From Prevotella amnii DSM 23384 = JCM 14753 (GTDB taxonomy: Bacteria; Bacteroidota; Bacteroidia; Bacteroidales; Bacteroidaceae): 63,304 nucleotides of DNA. The stretch lies in the NCBI RefSeq assembly GCF_000378745.1, contig NZ_KB905276.1, forward strand, positions 1 to 63,304, read 5' to 3'. The notes under the pieces were generated by a model. It was not told the DNA's origin. It saw nothing but the letters and a program-made list of their open reading frames with translations, and did not search any database. Both the position numbers and the translations under genes were made by a program. Positions 24,301 through 32,273 of this stretch are shown piece after piece. Position 1 is the first letter of the stretch. Each line of letters begins with the position of its first letter.

Positions 24301-25389
24301 ATGGCAGAACAAGAAATAAAACTAATGAAGGGTAATGAGGCTATAGCACATGCTGCCATAAGATGTGGTACTGATGCTTATTTTGGTTATCCTATTACTC
24401 CACAAAGCGAGATAATCGAAACTCTTGCCGTTTTAAAACCTTGGGAAACAACAGGAATGGTGGTTCTACAAGCAGAAAGCGAAGTAGCTTCTATTAATAT
24501 GGTATATGGCGGAGCAGGTGCGGGCAAACGAGTGTTAACATCTTCGTCCTCTCCTGGTATCGCATTAATGCAAGAAGGTATTAGCTATTTAGCAGGTGCC
24601 GAGCTACCTGGAGTTTTTGTAAATGTTCAGCGTGGTGGCCCTGGATTAGGTACTATCCAGCCTAGTCAAAGTGACTATTTCCAAGCTACTCGTGGTGGAG
24701 GTAATGGCGATTATTATGTTATAGTCTTAGCTCCTAATTCAGTACAAGAAATGGCAGACTTTGTCGATTTAGCTTTTGAGTTAGCCTTTAAATATCGCAA
24801 TCCTGCAATGATTTTATCTGATGGTGTGATTGGGCAAATGATGGAAAAAGTTATTTTACCTCCTATGAAGCCTCGCCGAACAGAAGAAGAAATTATAAAA
24901 GAATGCCCATGGGCCACTTATGGGAGGAAAGGTGGTCGTACTCCTAATATTATTACGTCTTTGGAACTAAAACCAGAGGTAATGGAAATAAGGAATATTC
25001 ATCTTCAGAAGAAGTATGAAGAAATCCAAGAAAAAGAATGTCGTTATGAGACTATTAACTGTGAAGATGCAGAATATCTGATAGTAAGTTTTGGTAGTGC
25101 TGCACGTATTGGTGAGAAAGCTATAAGTTTAGCTCGTAAGCAGGGTATTAAGGTAGGTCTGTTCCGTCCTATAACATTATGGCCTTTTCCTTCTAAGCAG
25201 TTAGCAAAGGTTGCTAAGAATATGAAAGGAGTGCTTACAAGCGAGATTAATGCAGGACAAATGGTAGAAGATGTGCGTCTTGCTATAAATGGTGCTATCC
25301 CTGTGGAACATTTTGGACGTTTAGGTGGTATAGTTCCTGATCCTGAAGAAGTTATAGCTGCGCTCAAAGAAAAATTAATAAAAAAATAG
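24301..25389 (+). CDS. vorB: 2-oxoacid:ferredoxin oxidoreductase alpha subunit (VorB-like)
   Basis: The 362-residue subunit forms part of an oxygen-sensitive complex that oxidatively decarboxylates branched-chain 2-oxoacids or 2-oxoglutarate to acyl-CoA, reducing ferredoxin. It has the pyrimidine-binding domain features GYPITPQSEI and LQAESEVASINMVYGGAGAG, then SSPGIALMQEG and the C-terminal PVEHFGRLGG. Sequence alone does not separate a branched-chain from a 2-oxoglutarate enzyme; VorB is the usual name for this Bacteroidales type. Confidence 0.9.
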   Translation: MAEQEIKLMKGNEAIAHAAIRCGTDAYFGYPITPQSEIIETLAVLKPWETTGMVVLQAESEVASINMVYGGAGAGKRVLTSSSSPGIALMQEGISYLAGAELPGVFVNVQRGGPGLGTIQPSQSDYFQATRGGGNGDYYVIVLAPNSVQEMADFVDLAFELAFKYRNPAMILSDGVIGQMMEKVILPPMKPRRTEEEIIKECPWATYGRKGGRTPNIITSLELKPEVMEIRNIHLQKKYEEIQEKECRYETINCEDAEYLIVSFGSAARIGEKAISLARKQGIKVGLFRPITLWPFPSKQLAKVAKNMKGVLTSEINAGQMVEDVRLAINGAIPVEHFGRLGGIVPDPEEVIAALKEKLIKK

Positions 25390-25398
25390 GAGAGCTTT

Positions 25399-26166
25399 AT
25401 GTCAGATAATATTATTGCACCAGAAAATTTGGTATATAAAAAGCCAAAGTTGTTAAACAACGAAACTATGCATTACTGTCCTGGTTGCTCACATGGTGTT
25501 GTGCATAAGTTAGTATCAGAAGTAATAGAAGAGATGGGCATGGAAGATAAGGCTATAGGAGTATCACCTGTAGGCTGTGCAGTGTTTGCTTATCGATACA
25601 TAGATATAGACTGGCAAGAGGCTCCTCACGGTCGTGCTCCTGCATTAGCAACAGGTATTAAGCGTGTATGGCCAGACAGGCTGGTATTTACCTATCAAGG
25701 CGATGGAGACTTAGCTTGTATAGGTACAGCTGAAACAATTCACGCTTTAAATAGGGGAGAAAACATTAGTATTATTTTCATTAATAATGCTATTTATGGT
25801 ATGACAGGAGGTCAAATGGCTCCTACCACTTTAATCGGACAAAAGACAGCCACTTGTCCTTATGGTCGCGATCCTAAAATTCATGGATATCCACTAAATA
25901 TTACCCAAATAGCAAGTGGTCTTGAAGGTACTTGTTTCGTTTCACGTCAAAGTGTAGAAACGATGTCTGCTATCATTAAAGCAAAGAAAGCTATTAGAAA
26001 AGCTTTTACCTCAAGCATGTTAGGAAAAGGTAGTTCTCTTGTAGAGATAGTTTCTACATGTAATAGTGGTTGGAAACTTTCTCCTATTAAAGCTAATGAA
26101 TGGATGCGTGATAATATGTATCCTAAATATGTAAAAGGAGATCTCAAAGATACAACAGGACTTTAA
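25399..26166 (+). CDS. 2-oxoacid:ferredoxin oxidoreductase beta subunit (thiamine diphosphate-binding)
   Basis: The 255-residue subunit binds thiamine diphosphate through GDGDLACIGTAETIHALNRG and the downstream NNAIYGMTGGQMAPTT. An upstream CPGCSHG is typical of the family. AGGAG at 25388-25392, six bases before the ATG, is one of the few Shine-Dalgarno-like sites in this window. It follows the alpha subunit by nine bases. Confidence 0.93.
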   Translation: MSDNIIAPENLVYKKPKLLNNETMHYCPGCSHGVVHKLVSEVIEEMGMEDKAIGVSPVGCAVFAYRYIDIDWQEAPHGRAPALATGIKRVWPDRLVFTYQGDGDLACIGTAETIHALNRGENISIIFINNAIYGMTGGQMAPTTLIGQKTATCPYGRDPKIHGYPLNITQIASGLEGTCFVSRQSVETMSAIIKAKKAIRKAFTSSMLGKGSSLVEIVSTCNSGWKLSPIKANEWMRDNMYPKYVKGDLKDTTGL

Positions 26167-26250
26167 TATAGATTTTTTTTAAGTAGTGCTTTCCTTAATA
26201 AAGTATAGCTTAATATAGAGCCAGCACTATTAATAAATAAAGACATAGAA

Positions 26251-26793
26251 ATGAAGAAAGAAATCATTATAAGTGGGTTTGGAGGTCAAGGAGTTTTATC
26301 AATGGGGAAAATTCTTGCTTATTCTGGATTAATGGAAGATAAAGAAGTTACATGGATGCCTGCCTATGGTCCTGAACAGCGTGGAGGTACTGCCAATGTT
26401 ACGGTTATAGTGAGCGACCAACGTATATCTTCTCCTATCCTAAGTAAATATGATGTAGCTATAGTTCTTAATCAGCCTTCTTTAGATAAATTTGAAGAAA
26501 AGGTTAAGCCTGGAGGCATTCTTATTTATGAAGGTAATGGTATTATTAACCCTCCAACTCGCACAGATATAGAAATATATCGTATAGATGCTGTAGAGAA
26601 GGCTGCAGAATTAAAAAACTCTAAAGTTTTTAATATGATAGTACTTGGTGGCTTATTAGGAGTTTGCCCAGTAGTGAGCAACAACGGTTTAGAGAAAGCG
26701 TTATATAAGACTCTTCCCGAACGCCATCATGGTCTTATTCCTTTAAATATGCAAGCTGTAGATGAAGGAAAGAAAATAATACGTAAACAATAA
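26251..26793 (+). CDS. 2-oxoacid:ferredoxin oxidoreductase gamma subunit
   Basis: The 180-residue subunit belongs to the gamma/catalytic-domain family and probably contacts coenzyme A. Signatures are SGFGGQGVLSMGKILAYS near the start and PAYGPEQRGGTANVTVIVS. It is separated from the beta subunit by 84 bases, containing a weak seven-base inverted repeat (TAGTGCT/AGCACTA), and is the last gene of the unit, before a long hairpin. Confidence 0.92.
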   Translation: MKKEIIISGFGGQGVLSMGKILAYSGLMEDKEVTWMPAYGPEQRGGTANVTVIVSDQRISSPILSKYDVAIVLNQPSLDKFEEKVKPGGILIYEGNGIINPPTRTDIEIYRIDAVEKAAELKNSKVFNMIVLGGLLGVCPVVSNNGLEKALYKTLPERHHGLIPLNMQAVDEGKKIIRKQ

Positions 26794-26802
26794 CCTATTT
26801 AT

Positions 26803-26885
26803 AAATTATTGCTGTTTGGTAGATAAAAGGTGGAAAACAATCTCTTTTATAAAGAGAAAAAAACTTTACCATACAGCAATAATTT
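26803..26885 (+). terminator. Long two-level hairpin after the vor operon
   Basis: AAATTATTGCTGTTTGGTA (26803-26821) pairs with TACCATACAGCAATAATTT (26867-26885) with one mismatch. Within the loop, TCTCTTT and AAAGAGA form a second stem followed by an A run. The outer stem is longer than a usual terminator. Transcription probably ends here, but the structure could also be processed or protect the mRNA end. Confidence 0.6.
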
Positions 26886-26988
26886 TCTATTATTATATAT
26901 TTGTTTTTGTAAGTTCTTTTTTTTATATATTATTTGTTAATTAGCTCAAAAAGGGTAGGACATATATATTAATGTGAAAAGTTTTGCT

Positions 26989-26996
26989 TACTTTTG
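26989..26996 (+). promoter_or_regulatory. Candidate -7 box before the DivIC-like gene
   Basis: TACTTTTG fits TAnnTTTG and lies 19 bases before the GTG start at 27016. The upstream box is not clear. Confidence 0.4.
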
Positions 26997-27015
26997 CAGA
27001 AAATAAAATAAAATA

Positions 27016-27345
27016 GTGAGCAAAGTAACACGAGATATATTAGGTTTCCTAAGTAGATTTAAGTTTGCAATAACCATTTTTTTAGGCTTGTTGTTAGTTG
27101 GTGTAATAGATGGCAACAGTTTTATCAAGCTCATAGGTTATCATTATCAGATAGAAGACCTAAAGGCTGGCATTAAAAAATATAATGCTCAATATAAGGA
27201 GGATACTAATAAGCTGCGTGCTATAAAGCGTGATCCTAAAGCTATATCTCGTATAGCACGGGAACGTTATTTTATGAAAGCCGATGATGAAGACATTTTT
27301 GTTTTGAGCGATGATGAAGCTCAGATAGAAAACACGAAAAAATAA
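27016..27345 (+). CDS. Septum formation initiator family protein (FtsB/DivIC-like)
   Basis: The 109-residue protein has one membrane segment near 18-36 (FAITIFLGLLLVGVI), then a short coiled coil (YQIEDLKAGIKKYNAQYKED). The motif ARERYFMKADDEDIFVL is usual in FtsB/DivIC proteins. These proteins link early and late parts of the division machinery in the inner membrane. The start is GTG at 27016. The next gene starts four bases after its stop, so they are co-transcribed. Confidence 0.87.
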   Translation: MSKVTRDILGFLSRFKFAITIFLGLLLVGVIDGNSFIKLIGYHYQIEDLKAGIKKYNAQYKEDTNKLRAIKRDPKAISRIARERYFMKADDEDIFVLSDDEAQIENTKK

Positions 27346-27349
27346 TATA

Positions 27350-27769
27350 ATGAAAGAACTCAACCAATTACAGCAATATATATATTTTTTAGGTAGTTTG
27401 CTTATGGTAGTAGGTGCAATACTTTATGCAATGTTTCTTATCCCAAAAATAAGTTGCTGGGTAATGCTTATAGGGGCTGTAATATTTTCTGCTATGCAAT
27501 ATAAGCAAAAGTATTTAGGCAAGGAGCTTGTGTTGTGCCGCTTACGCCGTATAATGTTGTTTTCCTCTGTCTGCTTAATAGCAGCAGGAGCTTTTATGCT
27601 GGAAGATTCTTACGAATTTTTAAAGCCTTTTGCAAGTAACTGGCTTGGTAGCTACTCTCTTTATATTAAGGTGTTTTATCACAACTGGGTAGTGCTGCTG
27701 CTTATAGGCGCTGTGTTAGAGCTATATTCTACCCAAAGGATAAATAGTGAGCTAAAAAAAAGTAAATAG
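27350..27769 (+). CDS. Hypothetical four-TM membrane protein
   Basis: I do not recognise a family with certainty. The 139-residue product has four hydrophobic segments (about 10-30, 34-48, 66-84 and 112-128) with short loops and a charged end (ELKKSK). No catalytic motif is visible. It follows the DivIC-like gene by four bases, so it may belong to the same envelope function. A similar small membrane protein is often found there in Bacteroidales, as far as I recall. Confidence 0.75.
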   Translation: MKELNQLQQYIYFLGSLLMVVGAILYAMFLIPKISCWVMLIGAVIFSAMQYKQKYLGKELVLCRLRRIMLFSSVCLIAAGAFMLEDSYEFLKPFASNWLGSYSLYIKVFYHNWVVLLLIGAVLELYSTQRINSELKKSK

Positions 27770-27847
27770 ATAATTCAAAAAAACGCTAAAAGGTATGTTA
27801 TAGGATTAAATTCTATCAAAAATTTTCTAAGCTTGCAATAAAGGTAG

Positions 27848-27855
27848 TATATTTG
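27848..27855 (+). promoter_or_regulatory. Candidate -7 box before the DUF4369 gene
   Basis: TATATTTG matches TAnnTTTG and lies 22 bases before the ATG at 27878. The TTG at 27833-27835 is too close (12 bases) for the standard spacing. Confidence 0.4.
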
Positions 27856-27877
27856 TGAAACTGAAAATATTTTTTTT

Positions 27878-28726
27878 ATGTATAAAATACTCTTAGCTCT
27901 GTTATTAATAGTTTGTTTAGCATCTTGTGCTACATCATACGACATCAAGGGCACATCAAATGTTTCTAGCTTAGACGGCAGAAAGCTTTATCTTAAAACA
28001 GATCAAGCCGACTCTTTGATAAGTATAGACTCTTGTGACGTTATCCATGGACAGTTTGCTTTTCATGGGCAAATGGACAGTGTACGTATGGCTCAAATCT
28101 ATATGGACGATATCGACCTTCAATTTCCTGTAGTTTTAGAAGAAGGTAATATTACAGTGCGACTTGATAATATACAGCAGCGTGTTGGTGGTACTCCTTT
28201 GAATGAATCTTTAAATGCTTTTTGGTCTAAATTTAATCAGATTCGTAGTCAGTATGGTGAGATTGATCATGAAGAAAGTGCTGCTATACTAAATGGTCAT
28301 GATGAAAATGAGGTAGATGCGCAGCTTATAAAAAAGGCTTTAGGAATATATGCTAAAAGTGATAAGCTATTTACAAAGTATGTCATAGACAATTTCGATA
28401 ATATACTTGGTCCTTGGATATTTCTTACCCGTATAGGTTATGATAGTACGCCAAATGTTTATCCTGTGTGGATGGACGAGGTTATGTATGCAAATGCTAT
28501 GAATCAGCTACCTTCTTGGGTGGAATATATTATGGCAAAGGCTACTGAGCAGTTTAAGAATAATAAGCATGTCAAAGAGTTTTATGCACGTTTTCAGCAA
28601 ACCCAAAAAGAGATGAATGGCACAGCAACCCCTGCTATAGGGACAGATCCTACCACAAAGTTAGGTTCTCATGTAGCTGTACCTACTCCAATGGATTTAG
28701 CTGGCGACTCTGCTAAAGCTAAATAA
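27878..28726 (+). CDS. DUF4369-domain lipoprotein
   Basis: The 282-residue protein has a lipoprotein signal peptide with the lipobox LASC (Cys17), so it is anchored in a membrane outside the cytoplasm. Residues about 22-115 fit the DUF4369 domain, with the typical pattern of strands (GRKLYLKTDQADSLISIDSC, VVLEEGNITVRLDN). In related proteins this domain precedes a thioredoxin-like domain, but none is seen here; the rest is helical with a low-complexity end rich in Thr, Pro and Ala. The function is unknown. Confidence 0.82.
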   Translation: MYKILLALLLIVCLASCATSYDIKGTSNVSSLDGRKLYLKTDQADSLISIDSCDVIHGQFAFHGQMDSVRMAQIYMDDIDLQFPVVLEEGNITVRLDNIQQRVGGTPLNESLNAFWSKFNQIRSQYGEIDHEESAAILNGHDENEVDAQLIKKALGIYAKSDKLFTKYVIDNFDNILGPWIFLTRIGYDSTPNVYPVWMDEVMYANAMNQLPSWVEYIMAKATEQFKNNKHVKEFYARFQQTQKEMNGTATPAIGTDPTTKLGSHVAVPTPMDLAGDSAKAK

Positions 28727-28763
28727 TAAAAACACCCTACAAAGAAAATAAAATAAAAAGGTT

Positions 28764-30113
28764 GTGAAGAGAATACTAATACAAGGTGGTACTATAATTA
28801 ATGAGGGTTACTCCTTTGTGGGTAATTTAGTTATTGAAGATGATAAAATAGTATCCTTACAACAAGATAAGAGTGTGAAAAAGCCTGATGAGGTGTATGA
28901 TGAAGTCATAGATGCTACAGGTTGTTTTGTTTTGCCAGGTGTTATAGACGACCATGTCCACTTTCGTGAGCCCGGACTTACTGATAAAGCAGATATAGAA
29001 AGTGAAACAAGAGCTGCTGCTTATGGTGGTGTTACTTCTTTTATGGAGATGCCTAATACTAATCCACCAACTACCTCTATAGAAGCTTTAGAATATAAGT
29101 GGCAAAGAGGAGCTTTATCAAGCCATATTAATTATAGCTTTTTCTTTGGAGCAAGTAATAAGAATTATCCTGTTTTTAGCCAGCTCAATCGTCATCTTAT
29201 TCCCGGTATTAAGCTTTTTATGGGAGCTTCTACTGGAAATATGTTAGTGGATAAAGAAGACCAGCTTAATAATATTTTTCGTACAGCTCACGATTTAGAT
29301 CTTCCTATAATGACACATTGCGAAGATTCGAAAATTATTTCTGAAAATATGGAGCTATATAAGAAAAAATATGGCGAAGACCCTGCTATAGAATATCATT
29401 ACCAAATTCGTAGTCGTGAAGCATGTGTAGCTTCTTCTCTATTAGCTATAAGCCTAGCTCACCGTTATCACACACACTTACATATAGCCCACATATCTAC
29501 AGCAGATGAGCTCAACTTAGTACCTCAGCCTAATAATGAATTAATTACTTTAGAGGCCTGCATGGCTCATTTATGGTTTGATAGTAATGATTATACATCT
29601 AAAAAAGCACTTATAAAGTGTAACCCTTCTGTAAAAACCTATAATGACAAATTAGCTTTACGGCAAGCACTTACTAATGGTAAGGTTTATGTCGTAGGTA
29701 CCGATCATGCTCCTCATTTATTATCACAAAAGCAAGAAGGCTGCTACAAGGCTGCATCTGGTATGCCTATGATACAGTTTTCATTAATAATGATGTTAAC
29801 ATTGATGGATAAAGGATACTTACCTATGACCAAGGTAGTGGAGCTAATGTCGCATAATCCTGCTAAGCTATTTCATGTTGCAAAGCGTGGCTTTTTACGT
29901 GAAGGGTATAAGGCTGATATAGCTATTGTTCGTCGAACAACTCCCTGGCAAGTTACCAAAGATATTATACAAAGCAAGTGTGGATGGTCTCCTCTTGAAG
30001 GTACAACCTTTAATTGGCAAGTAGAACATACTATTTGTAATGGACATCATATATATAATAAGGGAATATTTGATAAAGAAAGTAGGGGAGAGCAACTTTT
30101 CTTTAGAGAATAA
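28764..30113 (+). CDS. pyrC: Dihydroorotase
   Basis: The enzyme closes carbamoyl aspartate to dihydroorotate in pyrimidine synthesis. The 449-residue protein is of the long amidohydrolase type, with the metal motif DDHVHFREPG (His-x-His), TRAAAYGGVTSFMEMPNTNP, THCEDS, IAHIST and the catalytic Asp in VGTDHAPH. In place of the carbamylated Lys the conserved KLFMGASTGNML lies near 150. The start is GTG at 28764. It stands 37 bases after the lipoprotein gene. Confidence 0.93.
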   Translation: MKRILIQGGTIINEGYSFVGNLVIEDDKIVSLQQDKSVKKPDEVYDEVIDATGCFVLPGVIDDHVHFREPGLTDKADIESETRAAAYGGVTSFMEMPNTNPPTTSIEALEYKWQRGALSSHINYSFFFGASNKNYPVFSQLNRHLIPGIKLFMGASTGNMLVDKEDQLNNIFRTAHDLDLPIMTHCEDSKIISENMELYKKKYGEDPAIEYHYQIRSREACVASSLLAISLAHRYHTHLHIAHISTADELNLVPQPNNELITLEACMAHLWFDSNDYTSKKALIKCNPSVKTYNDKLALRQALTNGKVYVVGTDHAPHLLSQKQEGCYKAASGMPMIQFSLIMMLTLMDKGYLPMTKVVELMSHNPAKLFHVAKRGFLREGYKADIAIVRRTTPWQVTKDIIQSKCGWSPLEGTTFNWQVEHTICNGHHIYNKGIFDKESRGEQLFFRE

Positions 30114-30202
30114 AAAGAATTTTTTTTTATAGTTAATAATATATGTGAGTATTACTTTTTAAAGATAAATCATTTTTTACATAACATTTTAAGAAGAAAA
30201 GT

Positions 30203-31396
30203 ATGATTGCAAGAATAGTAATACCTTTATTAGTAATTATCGCATTGTCAGATATTTATGTTTATAAACACTTCAATTTCTATCGTTTTAAAAAAAGTTG
30301 GAAGCTGATATATTGGATTCCTACGATGATAATAGTAGCCTATACTATATGGATGGCATCATTATCTAATTTTACAACAGATAATTTAACCTTACAAAAC
30401 ACATACTTTATTCTATTAGGCATATTTGTTTTGCCTAAAATAGTATTTATGTTATTTACCCTTTTTTTACAAATACTTTCACACTATGTTTTTAACATTA
30501 ATAATACTTATATTAATTTGTTAGGAGGATTATCTGCTTTAGCTACTGTAATAATTTATATTTATGGCTTTACCTTTGGGATAACAAAAGTAGTTACACG
30601 TCATATAAACTTAACTTTTAATAACCTCCCTGCTTCTTTTAATGGTTATAAGATAGTTCATATATCTGATATGCATATTGGAACTTTTAATGGTTGGCGA
30701 AAAAAAATTCTTCTTTCAGAACTTGATACTATAGAAGCATATAAACCTGATCTTATTTGTTTTACAGGCGATTTAGAAAATGTACAAGCCAAAGAATTAA
30801 TCCCTTTCATTTCTTTACTTAAAAAACGTTTACCTAATGTAATAGCTGTACGTGGTAATCACGATTATGGTAACTATATGCTTAAAGCCTCAACCCTTGC
30901 AAAAAAGAAACAGACTGATAACTTGCAATCAATTATAGAAGATAGTCTTCACTGGAGATTACTTAAAAACGAGCATATTCCTTTATATAAGGAAAATAAA
31001 CAACTTAAAGCAAAAAATGACTCTATTTATATTATAGGTACAGAATATGACTCTAATAATAATAAAATGCTTAATTTAGCAGATTATAAGAAAGCTACTA
31101 AAGGAATGAAAAAAGGAGTGTTTTCTATAATGCTTCAACATGATCCATCTGCATGGAAACGGTCTGTATTACCTAAAACTCATGCCGACCTTACTCTTAG
31201 CGGACATACACATGGTGGTCAGATGCAATTGTTTGGACTTCGTCCTACTAGTATCTTTGGATTAGAAGATAAAGGAGTATATAAAAAAAATAATCGTTAT
31301 CTTTATGTAACTACGGGCTTAGGAGGATTAATACCATTACGGATTAATATGCCTAACGAAATAACTATTATCACTCTTCACTCCTCTCATTATTAA
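30203..31396 (+). CDS. Membrane-anchored metallophosphoesterase
   Basis: The N-terminal about 130 residues hold four or five hydrophobic segments. The rest is a calcineurin-like phosphoesterase with all metal motifs: HISDMHIG, FTGDLEN, VRGNHDYG, LQHDPSAW and SGHTHGGQMQLFG. It probably faces the periplasm or cytoplasm near the membrane. Related proteins act on UDP-sugars or phospholipid-linked compounds, but the substrate here is not evident. The acyltransferase gene follows after 16 bases, which hints at a lipid-related role. Confidence 0.88.
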   Translation: MIARIVIPLLVIIALSDIYVYKHFNFYRFKKSWKLIYWIPTMIIVAYTIWMASLSNFTTDNLTLQNTYFILLGIFVLPKIVFMLFTLFLQILSHYVFNINNTYINLLGGLSALATVIIYIYGFTFGITKVVTRHINLTFNNLPASFNGYKIVHISDMHIGTFNGWRKKILLSELDTIEAYKPDLICFTGDLENVQAKELIPFISLLKKRLPNVIAVRGNHDYGNYMLKASTLAKKKQTDNLQSIIEDSLHWRLLKNEHIPLYKENKQLKAKNDSIYIIGTEYDSNNNKMLNLADYKKATKGMKKGVFSIMLQHDPSAWKRSVLPKTHADLTLSGHTHGGQMQLFGLRPTSIFGLEDKGVYKKNNRYLYVTTGLGGLIPLRINMPNEITIITLHSSHY

Positions 31397-31412
31397 TTAA
31401 TATTTATTACAA

Positions 31413-32180
31413 ATGAAGGTTTTACGTTTTTTTTATTGTCTGTATTCTTTATTTATTTTTCTTCCATTATTCCTATTATTTACAATAGTTACTGCTTTTA
31501 TAACTATAATAGGATGCAGGTTAGGTGATGGTCATTTCTGGGGATATTATCCTGGTAAGATATGGTCATATCTTACTATTCGCTTACTATTACTTCCTGT
31601 AAAGGTAGAGGGACGAGAATATCTAAAACCTGGGCAGAGTTATGTCTTTGTAAGTAATCACCAAGGAGCTTTTGACATCTTTCTGATATATGGTTTTTTA
31701 GGAAGAAATTTTAAATGGATGATGAAAAAAGGTCTCCGCAAGATAGCTTTTGTAGGAGAAGCATGTGCAAGTGCTCATCATATATTTGTGGATAAAAGTA
31801 GTACAAGAAAGATAAAAGAGACTTATGATCATGCTCGTGATATTCTACAAGAGGGTATGTCTCTTGTTGTATTCCCTGAAGGAGCACGCTCTTTTACGGG
31901 ACACATGGGAATATTTCGGCGTGGTGCATTTATGCTTGCTGATGAACTCCAGCTACCCATTTGCCCTTTAACAATCAATGGATCATTTGACATTATGCCT
32001 CGAACTAAAGATTGGGCTTTCCCTCATTGGCATCATTTACGGCTTACTATTCATCAGCCTATTATACCTAAAGGTAAAGATACAAGATTTGAAAAGCAAG
32101 CTATGCAGGAAGCTTATACTGTTATCATGGAAGGGCTTACAAAGGAATGTCAAGGCTTTGTTAATAATCCTGATCAATAA
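31413..32180 (+). CDS. 1-acyl-sn-glycerol-3-phosphate acyltransferase (PlsC-like)
   Basis: The 255-residue enzyme adds the second acyl chain to lysophosphatidic acid on the inner membrane. It has one or two N-terminal membrane segments, then the catalytic HX4D motif in SNHQGAFD, the acceptor-binding FPEGARS near 150 and a later PLTINGS. The family also includes enzymes for other acyl acceptors. It overlaps nothing and closes the plus-strand row before the convergent RelA/SpoT gene. Confidence 0.9.
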   Translation: MKVLRFFYCLYSLFIFLPLFLLFTIVTAFITIIGCRLGDGHFWGYYPGKIWSYLTIRLLLLPVKVEGREYLKPGQSYVFVSNHQGAFDIFLIYGFLGRNFKWMMKKGLRKIAFVGEACASAHHIFVDKSSTRKIKETYDHARDILQEGMSLVVFPEGARSFTGHMGIFRRGAFMLADELQLPICPLTINGSFDIMPRTKDWAFPHWHHLRLTIHQPIIPKGKDTRFEKQAMQEAYTVIMEGLTKECQGFVNNPDQ

Positions 32181-32273
32181 AGGCTTATATTCTACAATGG
32201 CTATAAATTTATATTTACTGTAAATAAAAAATTATAACTACTTTTACCATTTACTACAAATAGCAAAAATAAA

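Noticed and set aside
25928..25945. parS-like sequence (GTTTCACGT...)
   Set aside because: Only one half matches; it lies inside a gene and is not a palindrome.
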